A DNA stretch of 64,000 nt. Source: Fredinandcohnia onubensis. Its GTDB lineage: Bacteria > Bacillota > Bacilli > Bacillales > Bacillaceae_L. Each line of letters starts with the position of its first letter. The first letter of the stretch is position 1. Shown in pieces: positions 16,070 to 25,699 of this stretch. The translations under genes and the position numbers were made by a program. The notes beneath the pieces were generated by a model. It saw only the letters and a list, made by a program, of their open reading frames with translations, made no database searches and was not told the DNA's origin. Where the stretch lies: NCBI RefSeq assembly GCF_031181385.1, contig NZ_JAPSKV010000008.1, forward strand, positions 1 to 64,000, written 5' to 3'.

Positions 16070-16546
16070 ATGATAAAAAAAATAGTAGATTTCATAAATG
16101 GATTTTTTAAATGGATACTGATCATCCTATTTTTTTTATTGGTCGTCGTTGTCTTTTTACAAGTTCTCTTCCGGTTCGTTCTTGAACAGCCCCTAGCATG
16201 GACAGAGGAATTAGGACGTTACTTACTCGTGTGGACGACGTTCTTGGGAGCAGGTTATGGAATGAGTGTAAAAGCACACCCTGGGGTTGAAATTCTTTAT
16301 GATGCTTTCGGACCAACCGTAAAAAAAATACTAAATGTGGTTATTTCAGTTCTTGTTATCTTTTTCTTTTGGCAGATTATCGTCCATAGTTTTGACTTTA
16401 TCGGCCGAAGCATGATCCAAAAGTCTCCGGTTCTTCAAATACCGATGGGATATATCTATACAGTAATTCCGATATCAAGTGTTCTATTTATTATCAATCT
16501 ACTTTATGTTGTAATTACTGAATGGAAAAAGGAGGCGAAGAACTAA
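16070..16546 (+). CDS. dctQ: TRAP transporter small permease (DctQ)
   Basis: The 158-residue protein has four transmembrane segments and the family signature VLFRFVLEQPLAWTEELGRY followed by LLVWTTFLGAGYG. It starts behind GGGG with proper spacing and ends in a TAATG overlap with dctM. DctQ is the small membrane subunit of tripartite secondary transporters, which use an ion gradient instead of ATP. Confidence 0.93.
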   Translation: MIKKIVDFINGFFKWILIILFFLLVVVVFLQVLFRFVLEQPLAWTEELGRYLLVWTTFLGAGYGMSVKAHPGVEILYDAFGPTVKKILNVVISVLVIFFFWQIIVHSFDFIGRSMIQKSPVLQIPMGYIYTVIPISSVLFIINLLYVVITEWKKEAKN

Positions 16547-17811
16547 TGGCATGGTTATTATTTGGGATATTAATCGTCCTTTTCTTCATTAATGTACCTA
16601 TCGCAGTTGCTCTGGGACTCGCTTCTATGATTGTGCTTATGATTCAAGATAATGTTCCATTAATGGTTGTTGTTCAAAAAATGTTTACATCAACAGACTC
16701 GTTTACATTGATGGCTGTTCCCTTCTTCATCCTTGCAGGTAAGTTAATGGAGGTTGGGGGAATGTCTAAAAGACTCGTAGATTTTGCAATGACGATCGTT
16801 GGAAGAATGCATGGTGGCTTAGCGATGGTTTCCGTTGTAACATGTATGTTCTTCGCTGCTATTTCAGGATCTGGTGCGGCAACAACAGCAGCAGTTGGAG
16901 CTATCATGATTCCAGCAATGGTTCAAAAAGGCTATGATAAAAGCTTCTCTACCGCCATTCAAGCAGCAGGTGGAACAATCGGTGTTATGATTCCTCCAAG
17001 CGTGCCAATGATCTTATTTGGTGTTATCGCTGGGGCATCAATCAGCGATTTATTCATCGCTGGAATCTTGCCTGGTATTTTTGTTGGTCTTTCTTTAATT
17101 CTAGTTGCGTACTTTATTTCTAGAAAACGCGGGTACGGTAAAGAAGAAAAAAGTTCAGGTAAAGAGATTTTCACATCCTTTAACAGAGCCATTCTTGCGA
17201 TTTTGATGCCGGTTATCATTCTTGGCGGTATTTATGGTGGAGTGTTTACTCCTACCGAAGCCTCCGTTGTCGCTGTTGTTTATGGATTAATTGTTGGTCT
17301 GTTTATCTACAAGGAAATTAAGTGGAAGGACCTTCCTGAGGTTTTTATTCAATCAGCTGTTACATCCGCGGTTATAATGTTTATCATTTCATGTGCATCC
17401 ATCTTTGGATTTATTTTAACAAGGGAGCAAATCCCACTTTCAATTACAAATGCACTACTCGCAATCTCAGATAATCCAATAATTGTTTTAATTATCATTA
17501 ACTTAATCCTATTAATTGTAGGTACATTCTTGGAAACATCTGCTGCGATTATCATCATGGCACCAATCTTGCTTCCGGTTACAACAGCTGTTGGCATTGA
17601 CCCAGTTCACTTCGGAATCATCATGGTTGTAAACCTTGCGATTGGTTTCATAACACCACCAGTTGGTATTAACCTATTCGTAGCATCTAACATCGCAAAC
17701 CTACGATTAGAAAAAATCGTTCGGGCAATTATTCCATTCTTGATTATACTAATTATCGACATCATCATAATTAGTTTCGTTCCAGAATTGAGTTTGTTCT
17801 TCTTGGAATAA
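16546..17811 (+). CDS. dctM: TRAP transporter large permease (DctM)
   Basis: The product of about 421 residues starts at the TAATG junction with dctQ behind AAGGAGG. It shows DctM motifs: AVPFFILAGKLMEVGGMSKR, FFAAISGSGAATTAAVG, GGTIGVMIPPSVPMILFG and PPVGINLFVAS. About 12 hydrophobic segments form the ion-coupled translocation subunit. Together dctP, dctQ and dctM make one complete TRAP system; no catabolic gene or dedicated regulator adjoins it. Confidence 0.95.
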   Translation: MAWLLFGILIVLFFINVPIAVALGLASMIVLMIQDNVPLMVVVQKMFTSTDSFTLMAVPFFILAGKLMEVGGMSKRLVDFAMTIVGRMHGGLAMVSVVTCMFFAAISGSGAATTAAVGAIMIPAMVQKGYDKSFSTAIQAAGGTIGVMIPPSVPMILFGVIAGASISDLFIAGILPGIFVGLSLILVAYFISRKRGYGKEEKSSGKEIFTSFNRAILAILMPVIILGGIYGGVFTPTEASVVAVVYGLIVGLFIYKEIKWKDLPEVFIQSAVTSAVIMFIISCASIFGFILTREQIPLSITNALLAISDNPIIVLIIINLILLIVGTFLETSAAIIIMAPILLPVTTAVGIDPVHFGIIMVVNLAIGFITPPVGINLFVASNIANLRLEKIVRAIIPFLIILIIDIIIISFVPELSLFFLE

Positions 17812-17816
17812 AATAA

Positions 17817-17857
17817 TAAATTAACAGGGTGTCCAGAATGGACACCCTGTTAATTTA
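17817..17857. terminator. Perfect 18-bp inverted repeat between convergent genes
   Basis: TAAATTAACAGGGTGTCC and its exact complement flank a five-base AGAAT loop. It lies between the dctM stop and the 3' end of the convergent transporter gene and probably terminates both. The T-rich ends replace a separate T-run. Confidence 0.88.
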
Positions 17858-17910
17858 TAGTTAATTTTAATAATAAAAGTAGTAATCGCAATCATTTAAA
17901 GTAAGAAGTA

Positions 17911-19248
17911 TTATAGTACCACAGCGGCTATCGTTCCGAAAATAAGTAATGGTATATTAAAGTGAATAAATGTAGGCACACACGTATCCCAAATATGATC
18001 GTGTTGTCCGTCCGCATTCAGTCCCGCTGTTGGTCCAAGAGTACTATCAGATGCAGGAGACCCAGCATCTCCAAGTGCACCTGCGGTTCCGATAAGGGCT
18101 GCTGTTGCAAGCGGACTGAATCCAAGAGCAGCACATAAAGGTACAAATACAGCTGCAATAATTGGTACAGTACCAAATGAAGTTCCTATCCCCATCGTGA
18201 TGAAAAGTCCGACTAATAGCAACATAAACGCTGCTATCATTTGACTACCTCCATCAAACCATGAACTTACTCCATTTACTAGTTGTTCAACAGAACCAGT
18301 TTCTTTTAATACCGTTGCATAACCTGATGCAATAAGCATTACAAATGCAATTGCCCCCATCATTTGCATTCCATCTTGAACTACTTTTTCTCCATCTTTT
18401 AATAAAACAACACGTGAAAGGAACATAATAGCAATACCAGCTATTGCCCCAGCAACCATTGAGCCAAATACAAGTTGACAAACAAAAGCTGCAATGATTG
18501 CTAGTAACGTAAATATATGTTTCTTTTCGAACTTGCTTTCCGATTGCTCTATAGTTGCTGCACTTTCTTCAGTTTTATGTTCTTCCTTCGTTACAATTTC
18601 AACTTGTTTATAATTCCGTTGTTTTCTATAGCTAAATAAAATTGCGATAACGACACCAACAACCATACCTAAAGCAGGTATTAACATCGCAATAGGAATT
18701 TGTCCTACAGAGATTGGCATACCATTATTCGCCATTTCAGTTGCTATTATACCGTGAAATATCAGCCCATATCCCGCCGGAATAATTAAATAATTAAATT
18801 TTAATCCAAATGTTAACGCAGACGCTACAGCACGGCGGTCAATCTTTAGTCGATTAAAGAGAATCAAAAGAGGTGGAATTAAAATTGGAATAAATGCTAT
18901 GTGTACAGGAATCAAATTACCTGAGATGTTAGTTAAACCGGCAATTAAGAACAATAGCAACAGTGTTTTTCCTTTAATCTTGGTAAGAATTAACTTTACC
19001 AACTTTTCCAATATACCTGAAAGCGCTATCATTACTGCGAATACTCCGAGTAAAATATAACTAAGCGCCGTCTCGGATTGTCCGCCCATACCACCAATCA
19101 GTGTACTAACCGTTTCAGTTATTGAGAGTTTCCCCAATAATCCAGCAACAATTGCAGAAATAATCAAAGCAAAAATAACATGAACTCGGAATAGACATAA
19201 CACAGCTAATACTAAAACGGAAACAACTACAGGATTTAAGAGAATCAT
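17911..19248 (-). CDS. YuiF-type Na+/H+ antiporter-family transporter, probable histidine permease
   Basis: The product of about 445 residues has around 11 hydrophobic segments. It matches the family annotated as Na+/H+ antiporter family proteins (B. subtilis YuiF): NISGNLIPVHIAFIPILIP, MGIGTSFGTVPIIAAVFVP and GALGDAGSPASDSTLGPTAG. The start at 19248 (MILLNPVVVS) has GGTGGG upstream. Its position after hutH in the same orientation, and previous prediction of YuiF as a histidine transporter, suggest histidine uptake; that is inference. Confidence 0.8.
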   Translation of the reverse strand: MILLNPVVVSVLVLAVLCLFRVHVIFALIISAIVAGLLGKLSITETVSTLIGGMGGQSETALSYILLGVFAVMIALSGILEKLVKLILTKIKGKTLLLLFLIAGLTNISGNLIPVHIAFIPILIPPLLILFNRLKIDRRAVASALTFGLKFNYLIIPAGYGLIFHGIIATEMANNGMPISVGQIPIAMLIPALGMVVGVVIAILFSYRKQRNYKQVEIVTKEEHKTEESAATIEQSESKFEKKHIFTLLAIIAAFVCQLVFGSMVAGAIAGIAIMFLSRVVLLKDGEKVVQDGMQMMGAIAFVMLIASGYATVLKETGSVEQLVNGVSSWFDGGSQMIAAFMLLLVGLFITMGIGTSFGTVPIIAAVFVPLCAALGFSPLATAALIGTAGALGDAGSPASDSTLGPTAGLNADGQHDHIWDTCVPTFIHFNIPLLIFGTIAAVVL

Positions 19249-19323
19249 ATATTCACCCACCTTTTAGTTTTAAAAACTAAGCCCTCCTCTTAAGTGAAGT
19301 ATTTCAGGTTGAATTTGAAGGGG

Positions 19324-19347
19324 GAAGTATGGAAAATTCCATACTTC
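19324..19347. promoter_or_regulatory. Perfect dyad between hutH and the transporter gene
   Basis: GAAGTATGGAA and TTCCATACTTC are exact inverted repeats with a two-base centre. It lies downstream of hutH and upstream of the transporter gene on the minus strand. It may be an intercistronic stem-loop or an operator; the T-run expected of a strong terminator is missing. Confidence 0.5.
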
Positions 19348-19360
19348 ATTCATAAAAAAC

Positions 19361-20866
19361 CTACTGAAAACTCTGGTCCGTTAAAATAAATGTAGCCAGT
19401 TCTTGAATTTGGTCTGAAATGTCACGGTCACTTTCAAGTGGCGGACAAATCTGACGGATTTTCTCAAGGTATTCTTTAGTTGTCGGAGCTAACTGATCTT
19501 CAACCTTTTGTAAATAAATAGCTTGGGAAGCACAAATCATTTCAATTGCGATGACCCTAGCTGAATTATGAATCATTTCACGTGCCTGGCGGGAACCGAT
19601 TGTTCCCATACTGACATGGTCTTCTTGATTTGCAGATGTAGGAATTGAATCAACACTTGAAGGGTGTGCTAAAACTTTGTTTTCAGATACAAGGGCAGCG
19701 GCAGCATATTGCGCTACCATCAATCCACATTCTAAACCTGGATCATTAGCTAAAAATGGAGAAATACCACTTAATTGTGGATTTACAAGTCTCTCTATTC
19801 TTCGTTCAGAAATGTTTGCCCATTCAGCTGCTGCTATTTTCAAATGGTCCATTGCTAGAGCAATCGGTTGACCATGAAAATGACCACCTGAAAGGACCCT
19901 TCCATCTTCCAAAACGATAGGATTATCCGTGGTTGAGTTAAACTCAATCGCCAATACTTTATCCACATGTTTGAATGTTTGCCATGATGCTCCATGAACC
20001 TGTGGAATACACCGAATAGAGTAGGCATCTTGCATTCTAATTTCTCCCTGCACAGTTGTACGCTTACTACCCTCTAACCATGAACGTATCCTAGAAGCAA
20101 CATTTTCAAGTTCTGGATGAGGACGAACTGCTATTAGAGCTGGATCAAAAGCTGAAATAACCCCTTGTAGAGCTTCAATCGTTAAGCATGCTGACATATC
20201 TGCAGCCATACCTAAACGTTCTGCTTCATTAAGAGCAATTGCTCCAACACCAGTCATCACCTGGGTTCCATTAATTAAAGCTAGACCTTCTTTGGCCTGA
20301 AGTGTAACAGGTTCTAGGCCAGCCATTTTTAATGCTTCTGCACCCGGATAAACTTTTCCCTCATATTCAGCTTTTCCTTCTCCGATTAACACGATTGCCA
20401 TATGTGCTAAAGGAGCCAGATCTCCACTTGCACCAACTGAACCTTTACAAGGTATAACCGGGTGAACACCTTTGTTTATCATGTTGATTAATAAATTTAA
20501 TGTTTCCACCCTTATTCCTGAAAATCCCTTAATTAGTGCATTTGAACGCAAGGTCATTATGGCTCTTACCACTTCTGTAGGTAAAGGTTCACCAACACCT
20601 ACTGCATCTGCACGTAGAAGATTCAATTGTAACTTTTCAATATCACTCTTCTTAATTTCAATATCACTTAGTTTGCCGAACCCTGTATTTACTCCATATA
20701 AAACCTTACCGTCATTAATCTGTTTTTCAATTCGAGAGCGACTTGCTATTACCTTTTCTAAGCTCTTTTCTGCAATTTCAACCTTAGCATTTCTATTTGC
20801 AATCTGTTCAATTTCTGAACGATCTAAGGTTTCCCCATCTAAGTAAATTACGTGATCTAAAGACAT
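19361..20866 (-). CDS. hutH: Histidine ammonia-lyase
   Basis: The 501-residue enzyme deaminates L-histidine to trans-urocanate, the first step of histidine degradation. The segment GSVGASGDLAPLAHM contains the Ala146-Ser147-Gly148 triad that cyclises to the MIO electrophile. YGVNTGFGKLSD near residue 58 and SCIPQ-type segments (YSIRCIPQVHGA) are also typical. It starts behind GGGAGGAG. Unlike in B. subtilis, hutH is not first in a hutPHUIGM operon but lies downstream of hutU, hutI and an M20 gene after a 350-base gap. Confidence 0.96.
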   Translation of the reverse strand: MSLDHVIYLDGETLDRSEIEQIANRNAKVEIAEKSLEKVIASRSRIEKQINDGKVLYGVNTGFGKLSDIEIKKSDIEKLQLNLLRADAVGVGEPLPTEVVRAIMTLRSNALIKGFSGIRVETLNLLINMINKGVHPVIPCKGSVGASGDLAPLAHMAIVLIGEGKAEYEGKVYPGAEALKMAGLEPVTLQAKEGLALINGTQVMTGVGAIALNEAERLGMAADMSACLTIEALQGVISAFDPALIAVRPHPELENVASRIRSWLEGSKRTTVQGEIRMQDAYSIRCIPQVHGASWQTFKHVDKVLAIEFNSTTDNPIVLEDGRVLSGGHFHGQPIALAMDHLKIAAAEWANISERRIERLVNPQLSGISPFLANDPGLECGLMVAQYAAAALVSENKVLAHPSSVDSIPTSANQEDHVSMGTIGSRQAREMIHNSARVIAIEMICASQAIYLQKVEDQLAPTTKEYLEKIRQICPPLESDRDISDQIQELATFILTDQSFQ

Positions 20867-21217
20867 TTATGTCTCCTCCCTCAAGCTAGTAATAGACTTA
20901 CAAATATAAGTACGAATTCTAATTATAGAAATACCATATCCTTTGAGTAAATAGAATCTACCATTTACTATCCAATAGATATATCCAATTTTCATACTTT
21001 TCAATCATAACAGATAACTCTGGGTATAGGCCTAGGATTTTGGCTAACTTTAAATCAAACCAAAATCCTAGTTTATATTGGTAGTTGTTTATACAAGGGG
21101 TTTGGATGTTTGTGTGAAAGACCAAGTCCCGAATTAAATCTATTAACCTAAACTGTTATCATAAAAATTTTGACTTGCGGAAAATTATAATTAACATTTT
21201 GAACACACACCAATGTT
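20867..21217 (-). promoter_or_regulatory. Gap upstream of hutH with a long hairpin
   Basis: These 350 bases contain no credible gene. CTAGGATTTTGG (21032-21043) and CCAAAATCCTAG (21060-21071) are 12-bp perfect inverted repeats with a 16-base loop; on the minus strand this lies downstream of the M20 gene and upstream of hutH, so it may end the upstream unit. The rest is AT-rich and probably carries the hutH promoter, which I could not locate with confidence. Confidence 0.55.
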
Positions 21218-22372
21218 TTATTTATGTGATTCATACCATTCTTTTATAAGAGCTGCTGCGTATCTACCACCATTCATTAGGTTTTCCACACTAATATGTT
21301 CTTGGAAAGTATGAAGATTTTTAAAACCGTTACCTAAGGTTAGACATTCCAATCCATTTTCGTTTAGAACATTAGTATCAGCGCCGCCAAGTGTTTGCGT
21401 TGTATATTTATTAACCCCAATTTCATCTGCTGCAACGAGAGCTGTTTTTGCTACTTCATGTTCTAGTGGAATATTAAAACCTAGATATTTCTTTTCAAAT
21501 CTTACCGTTGCACTTCCCTTATGTTGTTCTACTGCCATCTCAACAGCTTCTTTCATATGCTCTAACTGGTTATCTAGTCCTTCTTTATCAAAACTTCGAA
21601 CCTCACCGACTAGTTCGACTTCACCCGGAATAATAGAAGACATCGTACCGCCCTTAATAACCCCAATATTAGCTAATACCTGGTCATTGACCTTTCCAAG
21701 CTTCATATTTTTCAATGCATCTGCAGCAATAAGAAAAGCATTGATTCCATCTTCTGGATTTAAGCCGATATGAGAGTCCCTTCCTTTTATTTCACAGTAA
21801 ATTCTACTGCTAAATGGGCCTTGTAAAATGATTTGACCAATATCACCTGTGCTATCGAAAATAAAGCCTTTTTTACTTTTCACCAGCGAATAATCCATAT
21901 ATTTCGCACCGACAAGTCCTGGTTGTTCATTTACTGTTAAAATCAACTCAATTGGGCCGCATGGAGTACCCGTTTCCTGAATAACTCTTATCCCTTCAAT
22001 GTAAGCTGCTAAAGCTGCACGGTCATCTGCCCCAAGAATGGTGGTCCCGTCGGAATAAATAACCCCATCTTTAATGATTGGCTTTAACCCTTCTGTAGGT
22101 AGCACTGTATCCATATGTGTTGATAAAAATAGAGGCTCAACATTTGGATCTGTACCTTCCCACCAAGCAATTAAATTTCCGCAGTTTCCACCAAATTCTT
22201 TATGAGCTTCATCAATCTTTATTGAAAAACCCAACTCTTCTAGTAAAGGAATCAAAAATTCAGCCATTGGTTTTTCTTGCCCACTAGGAGCATTGATCTT
22301 TGCTAACTCTAGAAAGCTATCTAATAATCGCTTCTCATTTATCATGATTGCCGTTTTATTTCCACTTGCCAA
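21218..22372 (-). CDS. M20-family peptidase, PepT/YqjE-like, within the hut cluster
   Basis: The product of about 384 residues has the zinc-peptidase motifs FLSTHMDTV and TILGADDRAALAAY, plus the lid domain (GRDSHIGLNPEDGINA) and a closing TLGGADTNVLNENG segment. The catalytic glutamate region reads TVNEQPGLVGAK: the usual EE pair is EQ, so the general base is kept but a metal-ligand glutamate is a glutamine. Start choice is uncertain: TTG at 22372 has GGAAGGG eight bases upstream, GTG at 22381 is too close to it, and the conserved region begins at an ATG at 22345. It could release histidine from a dipeptide or act on a pathway intermediate; hutG is absent here. Confidence 0.78.
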   Translation of the reverse strand: MASGNKTAIMINEKRLLDSFLELAKINAPSGQEKPMAEFLIPLLEELGFSIKIDEAHKEFGGNCGNLIAWWEGTDPNVEPLFLSTHMDTVLPTEGLKPIIKDGVIYSDGTTILGADDRAALAAYIEGIRVIQETGTPCGPIELILTVNEQPGLVGAKYMDYSLVKSKKGFIFDSTGDIGQIILQGPFSSRIYCEIKGRDSHIGLNPEDGINAFLIAADALKNMKLGKVNDQVLANIGVIKGGTMSSIIPGEVELVGEVRSFDKEGLDNQLEHMKEAVEMAVEQHKGSATVRFEKKYLGFNIPLEHEVAKTALVAADEIGVNKYTTQTLGGADTNVLNENGLECLTLGNGFKNLHTFQEHISVENLMNGGRYAAALIKEWYESHK

Positions 22373-22388
22373 TATTTTCACCCTTCCC

Positions 22389-23642
22389 TTAATAATTTCG
22401 ACTTACGACAGTCCTTCCTTTTTTTAGAACTCGATCTACCACGTTACTTCCAAGACGATAAATTACATGCTCATATGTTGGAATATCCCATATTTGAATA
22501 TCTGCTAGTTTTCCTTTTTCAATGGATCCACGATCATTATCAAGTAATAACGATTTTGCACCATTAATAGTAGCCGCGCGAATAGCTTCCTCTGGAGACA
22601 TGCCATATAATCTACATGCGAGGACCATTACAAATTGCATGGATTCAGTCCAGTTCCCAGGGTTAAGATTCGTAGCCAGTGCAACTGTTAAACCGCAGTC
22701 TATCATTTTTCTAGCATCAAAAGGACGTTTGTGAGCTACCGCAAAGTCTAATGTTGGCATGAGAACGCCAATCACACCTGCTTCTGCCATTTTCTTCATT
22801 ACATGGGGTGGCGTGTAATTAAGGTGATCTGCTGAGACAACTTTCATTTCTGCAGCAAGATCTGAACCACCAATATAAGAGTAGGCATCTGTATGAACTT
22901 TTGATTTGAGCCCAGCTTTTTCCCCAGCTTGAAGTAAACGGATCGTATCTTCCACATCAAAATGAGAATCTTCTATCCAAACATCATGAAAAGTTGCTAG
23001 ATTACGCCTTTGTACTTCAGGAATCATTTCTTCTATAATCGTGTCAATATACTGCTCTTTTGTCATATCGGTCGGCCATCCATGAGCGCCCAAAAACGTA
23101 TTTACTATATCAATATCCGAGTTCGCATTCACTTCTGCAGCAACTTCTAAGATTCTTAATTCATCTTTTGTACTTAAACCGTATCCACTTTTCACCTCAA
23201 CTGTAGTAGTCCCTGCTTCAAGCATGCGTCTAACTTTTTGTTGGGTAGTTTCATAGAGTTCTTCTCTAGTTGCATTCCTCGTTTTATTGACAGAAACCAT
23301 AACCCCTGTTTCGATTCCTCTCCGCTTCAATTCTTCTGAATCTGAAGTAGTCATTTTAGCAGCATACTCTTTTACACGTGAACCACCAAATACAGTATGA
23401 GTATGACTATCAACGAATCCAGGTGCGACCACTTTACCAGTTGCATCAATTATCTCTGCTTGCTCAGTTTCAATATGTTGATTTACTTCTTCTTTTGAAC
23501 CTACAGCAATAATTTTTTCTCCACGGATTGCGACCCAACCATTTGTTATTATTCCAATTGAATCTGCTTGATCACCTGTACAGGTTAAAACTTCATTTGC
23601 GTTAATAATCACTAAGTCTGCTTTTTCTTTATGGTTTACCAA
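22389..23642 (-). CDS. hutI: Imidazolonepropionase
   Basis: The 417-residue amidohydrolase hydrolyses 4-imidazolone-5-propanoate to N-formimino-L-glutamate, the third step of histidine degradation. Metal-binding VDSHTHTVFGG, substrate-site RRGIETGVMVSVNKTR, EVKSGYGLS and the later FHDVWIED and VHTDAY motifs are present. The start is TTG at 23642 because AGGAGG lies eight bases upstream and the length then matches B. subtilis HutI (about 421); upstream ATG codons would add an unrelated hydrophobic tail. Confidence 0.95.
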   Translation of the reverse strand: MVNHKEKADLVIINANEVLTCTGDQADSIGIITNGWVAIRGEKIIAVGSKEEVNQHIETEQAEIIDATGKVVAPGFVDSHTHTVFGGSRVKEYAAKMTTSDSEELKRRGIETGVMVSVNKTRNATREELYETTQQKVRRMLEAGTTTVEVKSGYGLSTKDELRILEVAAEVNANSDIDIVNTFLGAHGWPTDMTKEQYIDTIIEEMIPEVQRRNLATFHDVWIEDSHFDVEDTIRLLQAGEKAGLKSKVHTDAYSYIGGSDLAAEMKVVSADHLNYTPPHVMKKMAEAGVIGVLMPTLDFAVAHKRPFDARKMIDCGLTVALATNLNPGNWTESMQFVMVLACRLYGMSPEEAIRAATINGAKSLLLDNDRGSIEKGKLADIQIWDIPTYEHVIYRLGSNVVDRVLKKGRTVVSRNY

Positions 23643-23732
23643 TCGTTTTACCTCCTGTACGAAAAATACAATAATCTTTTCAAAGGAAAGGGGATATGCA
23701 ATCATTGCTAACCCCCTTCTTTTTGTAATATT

Positions 23733-25457
23733 TTATTTATTTAAATCATCTGGACCAAATGTTGCTGTTGGTGTCCACCATAGTGGGACTTTGATGCTCT
23801 CATTAGTAAGCTTACCTTTACCATTAGCAACATCTTTCGCACTCTGATAACCAGCCTGTGCATGACGAATGACACCAATACCAGAGTCTACTGTCATACA
23901 AACTTCTAGACGCATATCAGCCTCATCAGTACCATCGGCTATCATTGTAACCCCTGTATGAACAGCCTCACCCATCGAGTAGTTTGCTTGTAATGCGATT
24001 AGATCACACATACCTACAGCATTAAGTAATCCATTTAGTACAGGCCAGTCAGAGATTAAGTCTCCGCCATCAGGCATGTTTTCAGATTCAAATGTCGGGT
24101 TAACGATTGACCCTGAGTCAAGGTTGTCACGAGAGAACGCAACAGGACCTTTCAACTCGCCACTCTTAACCATTCTATTAACTTCAAGCGCAAACTCTTT
24201 ACGTTGTCCGAAACCTAAGTAACAAATACGAGCTGGTAAACCTTCAATTGGAATATGTTTCTTTGCTAAGTTAATCCATCTTGTTACTAGTAGGTCATCT
24301 TTAAACTTTTCAAGGACCATGTTGTCAATCTTCTCTAAGTCAGTTGGATCACCTGACATACAAATCCAACGGAATGGTCCACGGCCTTCACAGAATAGAG
24401 GACGAATATACTCTGCAACGAATCCTGGAATTTTCATTGCTTCTTCTTCAGGCATTCCAGCGTCACGACACTCTTTACGTAAGCTAGTTCCATATTCAAA
24501 GGCATGAACTCCATCATCAAAGAATTTATTTGTTACACGTAATTCACGAATCATTGTTTCTTGTGCTTTTTTCAAATAAAGCTGACGGTCATTCTTTCGT
24601 AACTCTTCAGCCTCCTCAACTGTATATCCAGAAGGTAAGTATGAAATAGGATCATGTGCTGGAGTCATGGAAGTAAGAATATCAGGTCTGAATCCTTTTT
24701 CATATGCTTCCTCAAAAATATCTGCAGAGTTTCCTACAACTGCAATTCCAATGGATGTACCTTCAGTTGCATGCTTTTCTGCCAAAGCAATTGCCTCATC
24801 AAGACTATCAGCTAACACATCAATGTAACCAACTTCCATACGACGTTTTATAATTTCAATATTGGAATCACATAAAATTGCAACACCACCATGCATTGCC
24901 ATTGCTCTTGTTTGGTTACCACCCATACCACCTGCTCCAGCTGTAAGCATGATTTTACCAACTAGAGAATCATTGTAGTGTTTACGTGCAATAGCTGATA
25001 GTGTTTCAAATGTCCCTTGGATAACTCCTTGTGTACCAATATATTCCCATGGTGCTGCAGTATATTGAGCAAAAATCGTTAGGTTCTTATCTTGTAAATC
25101 ATAGAATGTTTCCCAAGAAGGTTTCATAATATTTGTTGTTGCCATTACTACTACCGGTGCGTATTTATGAGTTTTAAATACAGCTACAGGCATACCTGAC
25201 TGAACAACTAGTGTTTCATCGTCTTCTAGTTCCATTAAGGATTTAACAATAGCATGATAGGATTCCCAGTTACGCGCTGCCTTACCAATCCCACCATAAA
25301 TAACAAGTTCTTCTGGCTTCTCAGCGTTTTCCATGTTATTTTCTAGCATTCTAAGAATCGTTTCTTGTCTCCATCCTTTACACCGTAAAGTATCTCCTCT
25401 TTGCGCCTTTACAGAATAAAGAATTTCTGGTTTTTCCTTAATGTTTTGCTCGAACAT
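23733..25457 (-). CDS. hutU: Urocanate hydratase
   Basis: The 574-residue enzyme converts urocanate to imidazolonepropionate using NAD+ as an electrophilic cofactor. Typical segments are LVIYGGIGKAARNWESY, QSGMPVAVFKTHKYAPVV, the nucleotide-binding LTAGAGGMGGNQ and the cysteine region ARICYLGFGQRKE. It is the first gene of the minus-strand hut unit and diverges from the lysR-type regulator. The ribosome binding site AGGAGG is visible upstream. Confidence 0.96.
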   Translation of the reverse strand: MFEQNIKEKPEILYSVKAQRGDTLRCKGWRQETILRMLENNMENAEKPEELVIYGGIGKAARNWESYHAIVKSLMELEDDETLVVQSGMPVAVFKTHKYAPVVVMATTNIMKPSWETFYDLQDKNLTIFAQYTAAPWEYIGTQGVIQGTFETLSAIARKHYNDSLVGKIMLTAGAGGMGGNQTRAMAMHGGVAILCDSNIEIIKRRMEVGYIDVLADSLDEAIALAEKHATEGTSIGIAVVGNSADIFEEAYEKGFRPDILTSMTPAHDPISYLPSGYTVEEAEELRKNDRQLYLKKAQETMIRELRVTNKFFDDGVHAFEYGTSLRKECRDAGMPEEEAMKIPGFVAEYIRPLFCEGRGPFRWICMSGDPTDLEKIDNMVLEKFKDDLLVTRWINLAKKHIPIEGLPARICYLGFGQRKEFALEVNRMVKSGELKGPVAFSRDNLDSGSIVNPTFESENMPDGGDLISDWPVLNGLLNAVGMCDLIALQANYSMGEAVHTGVTMIADGTDEADMRLEVCMTVDSGIGVIRHAQAGYQSAKDVANGKGKLTNESIKVPLWWTPTATFGPDDLNK

Positions 25458-25510
25458 TGTAAAATCCTCCTTTAATATAATTAGTATTTTTTAAGATGAT
25501 ATAAATTTCA

Positions 25511-25545
25511 CAGTGTATCCGTTTTCAATCCTTATTGGATAACTG
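25511..25545. promoter_or_regulatory. Inverted repeat in the divergent hutU/lysR promoter region
   Basis: CAGTGTATCC and GGATAACTG form an imperfect inverted repeat spaced by 16 bases upstream of hutU. It is a candidate site for the divergent LysR-type protein; the assignment is inferred from position. Confidence 0.4.
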
Positions 25546-25645
25546 CACATATAACACATCATCCTCAAGAATTCATTCAGATTTTCATCTTTTCTGAATT
25601 GTATTACTTTAATTAATATTCTAACCAATGTGTGCTATAATTTCT

Positions 25646-25684
25646 AATACATAATTACAATAAGTCTATAGTTTAAGACTATAG
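25646..25684 (+). promoter_or_regulatory. lysR -10 region and perfect dyad
   Basis: A TATAAT lies at about 25636-25641, with only a weak -35. The dyad CTATAGT-TTAAG-ACTATAG follows at 25666-25684, between the -10 and the ribosome binding site of the regulator. Its position suits autoregulation of the regulator gene. Confidence 0.45.
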
Positions 25685-25699
25685 TAGAGGAGGAAGTCT

